Below are positions 17,868 through 27,234 of a DNA stretch of 64,000 nucleotides, one piece after another. Source of the stretch: Carpediemonas membranifera (Eukaryota > Fornicata); NCBI GenBank assembly GCA_019828565.1, contig JAHDYR010000005.1:1776871-1840870 (forward strand). Direction: 5' to 3'. A program made the translations under genes and the position numbers. Within the stretch, counting starts at the first letter, position 1. Every line of letters begins with the position of its first letter. The notes beneath the pieces were generated by a model. That model was not told the origin of the DNA and did no database searches. It worked only from the letters and a program-made list of their open reading frames with translations.

Positions 17868-18521
17868 TCAGTCGCATGACATGCTATGGGGCGACCCCGC
17901 TATCCTCTTCTGGATCAATCTACCCGAGAGAGTGTCTGCTACTGCCCTCGCTATCCCAGTGGGCACGCTGGGCTTATCGAGACAACTCCGATTCACAAGC
18001 CCGACGCCCTCCGGCCCCTTTGCGGCCCTAAGCACGCAGTTCAGGACCTGTGCGATTTCCTCGATAAGCTCCTCTGAACACCGATCACTGTCCTTTGTAG
18101 CAGAGGGGGTGTACACCTTTGCAAGGCCACCACTTCTTTCATCGGCGATTGCCAAGCGAACACCGAAACGGGACCGGTCACAGGAGAAGAAACCGTAGTG
18201 GACGTATGTGATAGAGGATGCGGGGAACCGCTTGTACCGGCGTACCTTCCCCGCTCCGTCCTGTGAGAGAATAATGTGATAGACCGCACTCGAGGTGATG
18301 ATGAGCGCACGCGGGCGTATTTTGGAGTATTGGTTGATGCAGTCTAACATATAGCTCTTAATAAACAGTTCATCCGAGTGGCGCGAGAGAATCTGACGCC
18401 TTGCGTCGTCACAAGGAGATTTCTTCTCGCTGAGCAACTCGGCCATCTTTTCCACGTCTCCTGCGAGCACACACTCTTGTAGAGCCGTGGTTGCTCGTCT
18501 CGTATGAGATGCGAGCGGCAT
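17868..18521 (-). CDS. Uncharacterised protein with PH/hSac2-like core
   Basis: 217 residues. A helical N-terminus (ATTALQECVLAGDVEKMAELL) leads to DELFIKSYMLDCINQYSKIRPR, then strands ALIITSSAVYHIIL, VRRYKRFPASSITYVHYGFF and RFGVRLAIADE. This alternation is like the hSac2/TPRG1 or myosin TH1 type of PH-like fold that binds phosphoinositides. Convergent with the preceding gene: the two stops are 90 bases apart. The fold call rests on pattern only. Confidence 0.55.
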   Translation of the reverse strand: MPLASHTRRATTALQECVLAGDVEKMAELLSEKKSPCDDARRQILSRHSDELFIKSYMLDCINQYSKIRPRALIITSSAVYHIILSQDGAGKVRRYKRFPASSITYVHYGFFSCDRSRFGVRLAIADERSGGLAKVYTPSATKDSDRCSEELIEEIAQVLNCVLRAAKGPEGVGLVNRSCLDKPSVPTGIARAVADTLSGRLIQKRIAGSPHSMSCD

Positions 18522-18773
18522 TGGGGATAAAATGGGTTCTTATGCGATCTGACGATACTCTGTCCAGGATTTAGCCTGAATCTGCACAGTATCTCAGGCT
18601 TCCACCGCGTATCGGGACACTGTTGAGTCGGACATGCCGTCGTCTAAGATAGCTAACGAGCTGTATTGTCACTGTGGTCTCCCGGTGTCTCTGGTGTGAG
18701 GCACGACTTGCCACGCTGCCCGGCAGCTCACTCACCATGTTCTTAAAATCGGTTTAATGTAGGACCAAGCGTC

Positions 18774-19109
18774 TTACTCACTTGGTGTTTTAGGTGGCTT
18801 GGCTGGCACTGGCGCTGTTACGATGTCCACAGCAATCTGGATAGTGTCATCGAAGACATGGCGCGTCTGAACGTACTGGCGTTTGATACGTCGCTTGGTT
18901 CGTTTGATTCCGAGAGAATGAAACACCCCTCTGATTTCTTCAGGCATTAGTGTTCTTATGATCTTCTGCTCGGGCAGGGTTCGCAGCGTCAGAAAATTGC
19001 GAAGGCTGGCGGTAGCATGCGACATTGACCCCCCTATCATGGCAGACTGCCATGCTTGAGTATAGCGGTGTGCTACACATGCCGCAGGATACCGGCTCGT
19101 TGTTGGCAT
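18774..19109 (-). CDS. Uncharacterised small basic protein
   Basis: 111 residues from ATG 19109, which is embedded in the initiator-like GTGCAGTTTATG. An in-frame ATG 15 bases upstream would lie before the motif and so probably outside the transcript. The C-terminal half is basic (KRTKRRIKRQYVQTR). The N-terminus (MPTTSRYPAACVAHRYTQAW) could be an organelle-targeting sequence, having Arg and no acidic residues, but this is inference. It is divergent to the TatD gene, the two starts being 30 bases apart. Confidence 0.5.
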   Translation of the reverse strand: MPTTSRYPAACVAHRYTQAWQSAMIGGSMSHATASLRNFLTLRTLPEQKIIRTLMPEEIRGVFHSLGIKRTKRRIKRQYVQTRHVFDDTIQIAVDIVTAPVPAKPPKTPSE

Positions 19110-19118
19110 AAACTGCAC
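19107..19118 (-). promoter_or_regulatory. Initiator-like motif GTGCAGTTTATG
   Basis: The ATG of the motif is the probable start codon of the minus-strand gene. The motif also lies 20 bases upstream of the divergent TatD start. Confidence 0.65.
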
Positions 19119-19138
19119 ATTCATTCAGGCGGGAGACG

Positions 19139-20029
19139 ATGGAATTCATTGATATTGGAGCAAATCTCACCGATGGCATGTTCTATGGCTCATACCATGG
19201 AAAGGAAAAGCACGAGCCTGATCTCGGCCGAGTAATCGACCGAGCCCGGGAGCATGGCGTCAAGCAGATGATGTTGACAGTAGGTTCTGTCAGCGACATG
19301 AAAGATGCGTACGACCTCTGCAAACACCATCCTGGCGAGCTATTCGCCACTGTTGGTATCCACCCCACTCGGGCAAAGGAGCTCGAGAGCGGAAAGATCA
19401 CAATCGACAGGTTAAGACAGGTAGCGAATGACAACAAGGGCACTATTGCTGCATATGGCGAGTTTGGACTTGACTACGACCGGCTTCATTTCTGCCCTGC
19501 TGGTGTTCAGAGGAAGTGGTTTGAAAAGCAGTTAGAGTTGGCAGTAGAGCTCGAGCTACCTCTGTTCTTGCACTGCAGGGCGGCTGCAGACGACTTCCTG
19601 GCCATCATCACCCCGTTCATCACCCGGCTGAAGGGAGGTGTGGTTCATTCATACACTGGCGACGTCGCTGCAATGAGAAAGATGATCGAGATGGGGCTGC
19701 ACATCGGCGTCAACGGATGCTCTCTCAAGACCGAGGAGAATCTAGATGTGGTCAAACAGATCCCCCTTGACCGTCTCATGCTTGAGACCGACTGCCCTTA
19801 TTGTGACATCAGGGCGACACACGCGGGATCAGGACTTGTGAAGACCAAGTTCAACACAAGGCCCAACCACCGGTATGACCCCAGCTGCCTTGTCAAGGGG
19901 CGGTGCGAGCCGTGCCAGATTGTGCAGGTCGCCGAGGTTGTCAGTGTGGTGTGCGACGTGCCCGTCGAGCAGCTTGCCAAGACTGCGTTTGATAACACTT
20001 GTGCCGTGTTTACGATGCTGAGACAGTAA
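19139..20029 (+). CDS. TatD family metal-dependent DNase
   Basis: 296 residues, the usual size for TATDN1. The metal-binding beta-barrel motifs are present: FIDIGANLTD (the first metal site often HxH, here with Asp), TVGIHPTRA, GEFGLDYDRL, PLFLHCRAAADDF, VVHSYTG and LMLETDCPYCDI. The family comprises Mg-dependent 3'-5' exonucleases/endonucleases acting in DNA repair and apoptosis-like DNA breakdown. Open throughout, with no intron. Confidence 0.94.
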   Translation: MEFIDIGANLTDGMFYGSYHGKEKHEPDLGRVIDRAREHGVKQMMLTVGSVSDMKDAYDLCKHHPGELFATVGIHPTRAKELESGKITIDRLRQVANDNKGTIAAYGEFGLDYDRLHFCPAGVQRKWFEKQLELAVELELPLFLHCRAAADDFLAIITPFITRLKGGVVHSYTGDVAAMRKMIEMGLHIGVNGCSLKTEENLDVVKQIPLDRLMLETDCPYCDIRATHAGSGLVKTKFNTRPNHRYDPSCLVKGRCEPCQIVQVAEVVSVVCDVPVEQLAKTAFDNTCAVFTMLRQ

Positions 20030-20061
20030 ATGCGTCCGAGCATGTATTGCCATGTTATGCT

Positions 20062-20622
20062 TTACTCTGCTTGCGGGAAGAGCGTCGGCACTAGCGCCGC
20101 GTACGCTGCAATGTCCTGATCAGTGAAAAGTACAAGGAGGATCTTGTCCACCGCATCGCTGTTATCACCATCTTCAAGCCACGCCTTGATGGTCTCGATC
20201 GCGATGCGGGCCGCCTTCTTGTTGTCGAAGCCGAAGATGCCCGTTGAAATGCACGGGATGGCAACTGACCGGACGTTTTCCTTCTTACACAGGTCCATGA
20301 TAGACTTATAGGCCTTCTCTAGCATGGCAGGACTCCCGTCCGAAGGCCCGACGGCGTGGATTATCCTCATTGGGAGGTTGACGCCACTGGTGATCACGGC
20401 AGAGCCAACAGGGCAGAATCCAATCTGATTGCACTCTTCCTGAAGCACTCTACGGCCTGCTGCCTGGAAAATGGCGCCACAAACGCCACCGCCAGCTAGC
20501 AATCTTGTGTTTGCGGCGTTCACAATTGCATCGACGTCAGTTAGGGCACAGATGTTCTCAAAAGAGAATTGAATCTTTCCAGTCTTCGCTGCGATCAGCG
20601 TAGCAGCATTTGTTTGAGCCAT
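20062..20622 (-). CDS. Macrodomain ADP-ribose hydrolase (MacroD/YmdB type)
   Basis: 186 residues from ATG 20622. Diagnostic segments: DVDAIVNAANTRLLAGGGVCGAIF (the Asn-Ala-Ala-Asn motif and the Gly loop), CPVGSAVITSG, RIIHAVGP, SVAIPCISTGIFGF and the C-terminal LVLFTDQDIAAY. MacroD-type enzymes remove ADP-ribose from acidic side chains or hydrolyse O-acetyl-ADP-ribose. It is a free-standing domain, as in bacteria and MACROD1/2. It is divergent to the nucleosidase gene, with 180 bases between the starts. Confidence 0.93.
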   Translation of the reverse strand: MAQTNAATLIAAKTGKIQFSFENICALTDVDAIVNAANTRLLAGGGVCGAIFQAAGRRVLQEECNQIGFCPVGSAVITSGVNLPMRIIHAVGPSDGSPAMLEKAYKSIMDLCKKENVRSVAIPCISTGIFGFDNKKAARIAIETIKAWLEDGDNSDAVDKILLVLFTDQDIAAYAALVPTLFPQAE

Positions 20623-20802
20623 GTCCGAAAAGTCTGTCAACCACAGATTACTCCATGATCTTGAAGATCCGCCCAGAATCATGGGGCACGCATCGGCGCT
20701 GGCTGGCAGTACTCACACAACTATAGCTATCGCATTTCGTGAAGACAAGTACGTGTATTTTGCAAAGTCCACCCTTCGACGAACCCTCTCTGTCCTTAAA
20801 AC

Positions 20803-21576
20803 ATGGTGAGCGAGGAAGTTTATGGCATTATCTGTGCCGAACAGGGTGAAATCGACAACCTGTCCAAGGACATCAAGGATACTACTGAGACTGAAATCGC
20901 CAGCCGTGTTTTCAAGCAGGGCACGCTCTACGGCCGTCGTGTTGTCCTTGTTCTCTGCCGTCCCGGCAAGGTTGCAGCAGCAGCCACCACTACGCTCCTG
21001 ATCCACCATTTCAAGGTCAACAAGCTTCTTTTCGTCGGCGTTGCCGGCTCGACGCACCCTGATGTCCATATTGGCGATATTGTCGTTGGGACCGAGTGCT
21101 CTCAGCACGATATGGATGCCAGGCCATGGCGTGAGCGCTACATCCTCCCCGAGCTTGGCGTCGGCTTCTTTGAGTCAACTCTTGCAGAGCCGTTTGCCAA
21201 GGCCGTCTCCGCCTTCCTCGCCGATGGCTTCCAGACAGAGTTTGCCGAGTCCGACCTCTCTATGTTTGACGTCACTATCCCTGCCATTCATAAGGGCCTC
21301 ATCGTCTCAGGTGACCAGTTCATCGCCTCCAAAGAGGTCAAGGCTGGCATCGTGGACGGGTACGCTGAAGCACACAAGAAGACGCCCCTCGCCTGCGAGA
21401 TGGAGGGCGCCGCTGTGGCACAGGTGGCATATGAGATGGGCTGCCCTGCTCTCGTTGTCCGCGTCATCTCGGACGAGGCCAATGATAAGTCCCTCGACGA
21501 CTTTGGCGCCTTCCTGACCAAGTGCTCTGGCCCTGTCATCGGAGCTATCGTTCGCGAGTACTTTATGTCTCTTTAA
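20803..21576 (+). CDS. 5'-methylthioadenosine/S-adenosylhomocysteine nucleosidase
   Basis: 257 residues with the nucleoside phosphorylase superfamily fold. Visible: IICAEQGEIDNL at the N-terminus, GKVAAAATTTLLIHHF, LLFVGVAGST, IGDIVVGTECSQHDMDA, GLIVSGDQFIA, and the substrate-binding CEMEGAAVAQVAYEM with VVRVISDEA (catalytic Asp). It cleaves MTA or SAH to the base and thioribose. Animals use a phosphorylase instead; the nucleosidase is typical of bacteria, plants and some protists, so an ancient bacterial origin is possible. CTTAAAAC abuts the ATG. Confidence 0.9.
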   Translation: MVSEEVYGIICAEQGEIDNLSKDIKDTTETEIASRVFKQGTLYGRRVVLVLCRPGKVAAAATTTLLIHHFKVNKLLFVGVAGSTHPDVHIGDIVVGTECSQHDMDARPWRERYILPELGVGFFESTLAEPFAKAVSAFLADGFQTEFAESDLSMFDVTIPAIHKGLIVSGDQFIASKEVKAGIVDGYAEAHKKTPLACEMEGAAVAQVAYEMGCPALVVRVISDEANDKSLDDFGAFLTKCSGPVIGAIVREYFMSL

Positions 21577-21646
21577 ACGCATTTTAACGCATTAACCCCA
21601 CCGGCGCTTAAAACGTGGTTTATGTCATTTACATACTGCTGCATAT

Positions 21647-21853
21647 CTACATCCGACCAGCCGGGGCCAGCCACTCCTGGGGGAGGACCTCGTCCCACGG
21701 CAGCACACTCGCTGACGATTCCACTTTATCTTCCTCCAAGTTGTTAACAGGGGAAATATGTGCACGACGGCGCGCTACCAGCCTGAAGTCACTCAAGCTG
21801 TCAGCCGTCCATGCTACCAAGGCCTTCGTAATGGCCTGTCTCGCCTCGTCCAC
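21647..21853 (-). CDS. Possible small protein or 3' exon
   Basis: Sixty-eight codons, with a helical N-terminal half (EARQAITKALVAWTADSL) and an acidic, Trp-containing C-terminus (LPWDEVLPQEWLAPAGRM). The composition is protein-like, but the first codon is GTG and no in-frame ATG occurs upstream before a stop, so if real it needs an upstream exon or a non-ATG start. It fills the 350-base gap between two convergent genes. I do not recognise it. Confidence 0.3.
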   Translation of the reverse strand: MDEARQAITKALVAWTADSLSDFRLVARRRAHISPVNNLEEDKVESSASVLPWDEVLPQEWLAPAGRM

Positions 21854-21929
21854 GGAGAATATCCTCGACTCTGTCTTACTCTTTATATCACAGTAATAAA
21901 TCGTTCAACTCATGTATATCGGACAGTGG

Positions 21930-24900
21930 TCACTGAATGAGAGCATGAAGACCGTCCAGGACGCCGTCAGAGTCAGGAATCGTCTGCGTCTTCATGGCGA
22001 GCTCGAGCTTGCGGTGAACGGACTCGATCGAGACGGGGAAGTCCGTTCGTCCCATATCTCTTTTGAACCAGGGAATCAGATTTGGCATAACCTGCACCGC
22101 GTTCTTCTTGTTGAGTGAATCACTTCCATCGAGCTGCTTGACGACGAAAGAATAGACCAGTTGACGATGGGCCGAACCAAGACACTCAATGGCACCAGTG
22201 AGGGCAGTAATCATGTCTCGGTACTTGTTACCGAGGAGGATGGCCGAGTGCGGGCCGAACTGAGCGAGTAAACCAGATATAAGAGATCTCAGAAGATCGT
22301 GGTGAGATCCGATGAATCTACGGACGATCGTTTTCACGCTGCTGACCCCGATTGACCGAATCGTATCGTGATCATTGCAAGCGGCCATCACGACGGCACC
22401 GAGAGAAGGAGCTACGACCTCGTCCTCGAACTCGATGCCCTCGGTCGCCATAAAAGTTACCAAACACCTCAGGGTATTGGCGTGTATCCTCGTCAACTTC
22501 TCGACAGACTCGAGCGACGGGTTGACTGACTTGAGCAAGTCGACCCTGGACCCCTCGACGCCGTGGAGGTCGGACCCGAGTTGACCTAGCAGGGCTTGAG
22601 AGGCGGACATCTCCCTGTGTTCAATTAGACCCTTGAATATCTCGAGACGTGCCTTTGAAGTCTCGGAGCTGATCCAGTTGGTGAACTCAGCAAGTTTGCC
22701 CATAACAGAGGGAATGACGGCGCGAATGACATCTAGCTCGCATGCTGGGGTGATTCGCCGCATCAGGTCGAGACAAAGCACCGTGGTGTCCGCAGAAAGA
22801 CCATCCACAGTATCCACGTCCAGCGTTCCCGCCAGATTCAACAGCAGCGCCGTAGAGTCGTCCGGGTGCTGCTGGCACAGGGCCCGGAGGAGACCTGTCC
22901 GGACGGAGGCGACGCGGACATCAGCTCGGGCTGGGTCTCCCACAGTCAGCGGAGTCAGGCCGTAAATCTTACACAGCCGTTTGAATGCGTCACTGCTCCT
23001 GTAGAGGACGTTGCCGGGGTCGTAGTCGCGCATGGGGGTCGTAAGCATGCCCGCGTCGGCGTCAGTCTCGGGGTCCTCGTCGGCCTCGTCCACGTCCGGC
23101 AAAGTGGATGGGAGTTTCACAGATCGAATCTTTTCTGCGAGAATCAGATCGGTGACCGCTACTTGCACTGAGGACGCGGGGTCAGCCAGCAGACGAATGG
23201 TGGATCCGACAGTGAGGGCGGGCGACAGCGCACCGGAGAACACCCCGAGACGATGGGCGGCCTCGATGCGCTGCTCGACAGCTCCATTGAGTAGACCTTG
23301 CACCTTGACCTCCTGCTGGTTGATGATCCCGCCGCGAGCGCCATCATCGTCCACGGTGTCGAGCACAGCTGCCAAGGCCCGTTCAATGACGGACTCGAGG
23401 GCGGGGTCGGCAGGTTTGGAGAGCACGGCTGTGAAAGCTGCGACTATGGATCCCACCGTCGAGACCAGGGTGGTGTCAGTGGCCTTGAACTTCTGCAGCG
23501 TGGACAGGGCCTCCACGACGAACTGAGCGCTGTACGCCCTTGCTGATGGGGCCAGTCTGGGCGATTCAATGTACTTGAGCGCCCTCTTGATGAGTGTCTC
23601 GATAGTCCCGATGGCCTGGCCAAGTGAACGGAAGAATGGCAGCAGTACTGTGAGCGTGATGACGTCACCCTCGGCAAGTAGGGGCAGGGCCGTGATCCTG
23701 TCGTACACGAGCTGCATGAGGTCGGGGTACTCGGCGACAGCGGCCTTGAGAGCATGTGCGGCCATCTTGATGTCCTTGTCAGTCTCTGGTTTGACCGGTT
23801 TTGAGATCGAGTACAGCAAATCATCGATGACGAGTTCAACGAGAGTAGTGCGATGGGAGGGGTGGAGGACGACGAGAGCAGCCTCAACAGCAGAGATCAC
23901 GCCGACAGGTGAGACGGCATCAGGCACAGCGCGGCCGATGACGGAGGATTGGAGCGTGTAGACGGCTTCGTTCAGCAGGGCAGCGTCGACCGGCCCAATA
24001 GCGCGACACACGTCGATTATAAATGTCACGGCCGCCTCGCCATCAGGCAGGTCTGGGGCAGCCTCGCTCTCTGGCTCAGCTGACTTGGTTCGATCCAGGT
24101 TGACTGGTGTGACACCGGCGGGGATCTCGAACGACAACACCGTTTCATCCCCGTCCCAGCTCATGGCGTCGGGCATAGCCACGGACTCGTTCGCCCTGAT
24201 CACTGAGGCCAGCTTAGCGAGGCCAGGGGTCGCGAGGACCGGCACAAGAGACCAGAGAAGCATGCGGGGCTTAGCACCGGCCTGACCCTTGATGAGGGCG
24301 CACTGCGAGACCAGCGAGCGTACAGCGGCCTCACGAGTGTTTGCCACGTCCGTCCGGGCGAGAGAATGGGCTAGGAGACAGACCTTGTCGACGTGAGCGG
24401 CGCTCCGGTTGAACCCGGCGGAGTAGGCAATGAGCTCGAGACTCACACTCCTCTGGGCCGGCGTGTACGCAGCTATGGTGGGATCGCCAGCCTTTTGCCA
24501 TGTCGCGGGTGACCTTAAAATGCTGGCTTCGGCCTCGAGGTCGGCAATGAGGTCCGTGATGACCGCGGGGGAGCCATGCTCTGTTATAACGGAGATGGCG
24601 GCCTTCAGCGTCTCCCTCAGGGCATGTACGGTGAGATCTGCGTGTTGCATGCCGCATATAGCGATGATCTGCCGCTTAACCGCGTCTTTGAGCGCTGAAA
24701 CCTGCCGCAACGCCATGAGGAGGACGGGGCAGGCGTACAGACACTCCCTCATCGAGTCAGCGATGACCTCCATGAGCAGGAACACCTCGGGACTGGCGGG
24801 GGTTGTGTCCAGCAGCCTGATCAGCTTGGGGAATAGCTTGCCGACCAGAGCTCTGGTCACAATGTTCAGCCTGAGTCTGAGCGCTTCTCGTACTACTGCA

Positions 24901-27125
24901 ACGACGAGCACGGTCTTACGCCAGACACCGAGCGAGACAGCCTTGGGGGAGTCAGCAAGAGAGGTTGCGATACTCGTGGTAAGAGCCTTGACGTAGATCT
25001 GGTCGCCAGAGGGTCGGCTTGACACGAATCCTTTGACAATGACCTTAGCACACCGGTCGACCCAAGGCGAGGGAAGGCTGTGGATATATGAGGTGAATTC
25101 AGAGATACAGGATGATACACGATCTGTGACCGCACCCGCGATATCATCAACACAGAGCATTCGTGACAACAGCATAACAGACATCACCATCCTAGAGAAA
25201 GTGACCGGCGCGACCGCTGAAGTCGCCGATTGGGCGATCGGCAAGGTCATGAGGCAGCTTGTGGTCTCCGGCAGCACGCAGAGGGTGGATTTGGTCAGAA
25301 GCGGTAGGACTGGTTCGAGATCTGTTGCAAGCATGCATGTCGCGGCTTCCATGTCAGTGGCAACGATCGAAACGTATCTGTTTGCGGCTGTAAGGAGGGC
25401 AGATGCGATCTCACCATGAGGGTCGTTCGGCGGCACGAATTGACCGGCGCTTTTGATGCATTCATAAGCTGCATCGCGTGTGTGTGAGTCAGCCAACCCG
25501 AACATGAGTCCTGCCAGAGCCTGACCTGGGGTCCTAAATAAAAATACCGGCGATCCCAGCGACCTCACAGCCTGCCTGCGTATATGGGGAGGGGCGTATG
25601 ACACGGCTATGCGGCATACGTAACCTGTGATATCCTCGTCGGGCAGGGCCAGCGTCTGGCTGAAAGCTGGGACGATGTCGAGCATGCGAGAGACAGCCGC
25701 AGTGGCCGCGTCGCTTGCTTGCTCGCTCTGACGTGAGGTCGAGATAGCGGCGTATATTCGAGAGAGGATGGCTGAGGCTACCCTGTCTGGGATCTTGGTG
25801 CCTAGCGCCTTGTACACCTCCACGGCGGGCTCGAGGGTCGGCCCGGGGGAGAAGAACGAGAGCATGGCCGCTGCCACACCCGCATCGTCGTCTATGGCGG
25901 CGGCTACCGGCGCTGCTAGTGGAAGGACATGCCCCAAGCCGTGTCTCAGGGCAGTCGCGAGAGTCTGGCCCTTGATACCGTGACCAGAGTCCTGCAGGGT
26001 CGCGACAAGGGCCGCGGGTGAGGTCTCGCGGGGCAAAGGCACGCCGTTCTTCTTCAAGAAGTGCAGGACAAGGTCTCTCGCGGTAGTAGAGGCCGTACGA
26101 GAGCCGTCGAACATGGCAAACGCAGCGGCGCCGACGAGGTCCTTGCCAACGGTGGCGGTGAGAACGGCGCTGCTGCGGCCGATCAAATGTGACAGAATGA
26201 TTACCCCGTGGACCCTAGCCGATGGTCTGGCCGTCGTGAGCAGGGGCAGAAGCTTGGGTGCGATGGTCTTGGCGAAGAGCACGACTGCGTTGTCGGCGAC
26301 TTGTTTCAGGAGGTATCTGGCCGCCTCGCTGATCGTGGACTCGGGAACCTCGGTAGACGTTGCAGCGACAGTTAGTAGGGCGTTGAAACAAGCGTCGAGT
26401 TTGTTCTGGGGGACGGCCATTTTCACGACGGCCTTGAATGTGCAGAGGGCTGCCTGAGTGAGCTGGGGACCCGTGGATCGGAACAGTGCCTCTACTATGA
26501 AGCTGGTGAGCAGGGGCCCGTTCTCACTTACGATGAGGGGGGCCACGTCGGGCAGGGTCCCGAGTAGAACGAAGCGCGTGGCCGGGGTGGCCTCCTGAAG
26601 CAGGAAATAAAGGTTCCATAGGGAGGTGTAGCGGTCTTCGGTGGAGAATGACCGCTCGTGCGCCTTGATCACGGCGATGGACGCGAAAACCGCGGCGAGG
26701 ACGTGCCAGTGGTCATCCGAGCCATACTGCTGCTCAAACTCGGCTACTAAAGGCACCGCGATGGGACCTATACCGAGGGATAGCCGGGCTGCGGCCTGGC
26801 GGACGAAGTCGGGCAGCGTACCGATGATATTGACAGGTGTGTCGGATGGGTCGAATGATGGGGCCAGAATTTCGCATAGAGAGTCAAAATGGTCAACCAT
26901 TTGGGCACGTTTGGTGTAGGAGATGTCTTCCATTGCATTGAAAGCCGCTATGAGGGAAAGAATGGCTCTGTTCTCGACGATGTCGTCAAGTTCAGAGTCG
27001 ATGGCGTGGTCCGGGAATTGTACGGACCAAGACTCCAACCAATCCTCTAATTGCGCCAAACTATCAGCAGGCAAGCTTATATCGGTGAAAGCGTGCGGCT
27101 GAAGCATGACGGTGCTGTTTTGCAT
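21930..27125 (-). CDS. Giant HEAT-repeat protein, unassigned
   Basis: 1731 residues from ATG 27125 (alternative Met at 27107). The whole length is paired helices rich in Ala/Leu/Val, typical of HEAT/ARM repeats; examples are VRQAAARLSLGIGPIAV, VASVRTGLLRALCQQ and IRSIGVSSVKTIVRRF. No catalytic domain is seen. Scaffold proteins of this size and type include GCN1, MROH, Ecm29 and clathrin-adaptor-like proteins, and I cannot choose among them. One acidic insertion (LPDVDEADEDPETDADAG) interrupts the repeats. It is the longest gene in the window and has no intron. The start is embedded in the initiator-like motif. Confidence 0.8.
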   Translation of the reverse strand: MQNSTVMLQPHAFTDISLPADSLAQLEDWLESWSVQFPDHAIDSELDDIVENRAILSLIAAFNAMEDISYTKRAQMVDHFDSLCEILAPSFDPSDTPVNIIGTLPDFVRQAAARLSLGIGPIAVPLVAEFEQQYGSDDHWHVLAAVFASIAVIKAHERSFSTEDRYTSLWNLYFLLQEATPATRFVLLGTLPDVAPLIVSENGPLLTSFIVEALFRSTGPQLTQAALCTFKAVVKMAVPQNKLDACFNALLTVAATSTEVPESTISEAARYLLKQVADNAVVLFAKTIAPKLLPLLTTARPSARVHGVIILSHLIGRSSAVLTATVGKDLVGAAAFAMFDGSRTASTTARDLVLHFLKKNGVPLPRETSPAALVATLQDSGHGIKGQTLATALRHGLGHVLPLAAPVAAAIDDDAGVAAAMLSFFSPGPTLEPAVEVYKALGTKIPDRVASAILSRIYAAISTSRQSEQASDAATAAVSRMLDIVPAFSQTLALPDEDITGYVCRIAVSYAPPHIRRQAVRSLGSPVFLFRTPGQALAGLMFGLADSHTRDAAYECIKSAGQFVPPNDPHGEIASALLTAANRYVSIVATDMEAATCMLATDLEPVLPLLTKSTLCVLPETTSCLMTLPIAQSATSAVAPVTFSRMVMSVMLLSRMLCVDDIAGAVTDRVSSCISEFTSYIHSLPSPWVDRCAKVIVKGFVSSRPSGDQIYVKALTTSIATSLADSPKAVSLGVWRKTVLVVAVVREALRLRLNIVTRALVGKLFPKLIRLLDTTPASPEVFLLMEVIADSMRECLYACPVLLMALRQVSALKDAVKRQIIAICGMQHADLTVHALRETLKAAISVITEHGSPAVITDLIADLEAEASILRSPATWQKAGDPTIAAYTPAQRSVSLELIAYSAGFNRSAAHVDKVCLLAHSLARTDVANTREAAVRSLVSQCALIKGQAGAKPRMLLWSLVPVLATPGLAKLASVIRANESVAMPDAMSWDGDETVLSFEIPAGVTPVNLDRTKSAEPESEAAPDLPDGEAAVTFIIDVCRAIGPVDAALLNEAVYTLQSSVIGRAVPDAVSPVGVISAVEAALVVLHPSHRTTLVELVIDDLLYSISKPVKPETDKDIKMAAHALKAAVAEYPDLMQLVYDRITALPLLAEGDVITLTVLLPFFRSLGQAIGTIETLIKRALKYIESPRLAPSARAYSAQFVVEALSTLQKFKATDTTLVSTVGSIVAAFTAVLSKPADPALESVIERALAAVLDTVDDDGARGGIINQQEVKVQGLLNGAVEQRIEAAHRLGVFSGALSPALTVGSTIRLLADPASSVQVAVTDLILAEKIRSVKLPSTLPDVDEADEDPETDADAGMLTTPMRDYDPGNVLYRSSDAFKRLCKIYGLTPLTVGDPARADVRVASVRTGLLRALCQQHPDDSTALLLNLAGTLDVDTVDGLSADTTVLCLDLMRRITPACELDVIRAVIPSVMGKLAEFTNWISSETSKARLEIFKGLIEHREMSASQALLGQLGSDLHGVEGSRVDLLKSVNPSLESVEKLTRIHANTLRCLVTFMATEGIEFEDEVVAPSLGAVVMAACNDHDTIRSIGVSSVKTIVRRFIGSHHDLLRSLISGLLAQFGPHSAILLGNKYRDMITALTGAIECLGSAHRQLVYSFVVKQLDGSDSLNKKNAVQVMPNLIPWFKRDMGRTDFPVSIESVHRKLELAMKTQTIPDSDGVLDGLHALIQ

Positions 27126-27134
27126 AAACTGCAC
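27123..27134 (-). promoter_or_regulatory. Initiator-like motif GTGCAGTTTATG
   Basis: Overlaps the probable start of the giant HEAT gene. It lies 88 bases from the oppositely oriented copy that serves Mon1. Confidence 0.65.
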
Positions 27135-27222
27135 GTCATTTCAAGGGCCAACCCGGGCCTGTGGACCTCAGTGGGAGCTTCTCTGATGACTATATCCTCT
27201 CAAAAGGGTTTCTTTCGCATCC

Positions 27223-27234
27223 GTGCAGTTTATG
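27223..27234 (+). promoter_or_regulatory. Initiator-like motif GTGCAGTTTATG
   Basis: Same 12 bases as the HEAT-gene motif, on the other strand, overlapping the first Mon1 ATG. Confidence 0.65.

Noticed and set aside
18634-18702. A 21-codon plus-strand ORF with a Cys-x-Cys (ELYCHCGLPVSLV) that could be a first exon
   Set aside because: No downstream frame could be joined with a local-type intron and no initiator motif precedes it.
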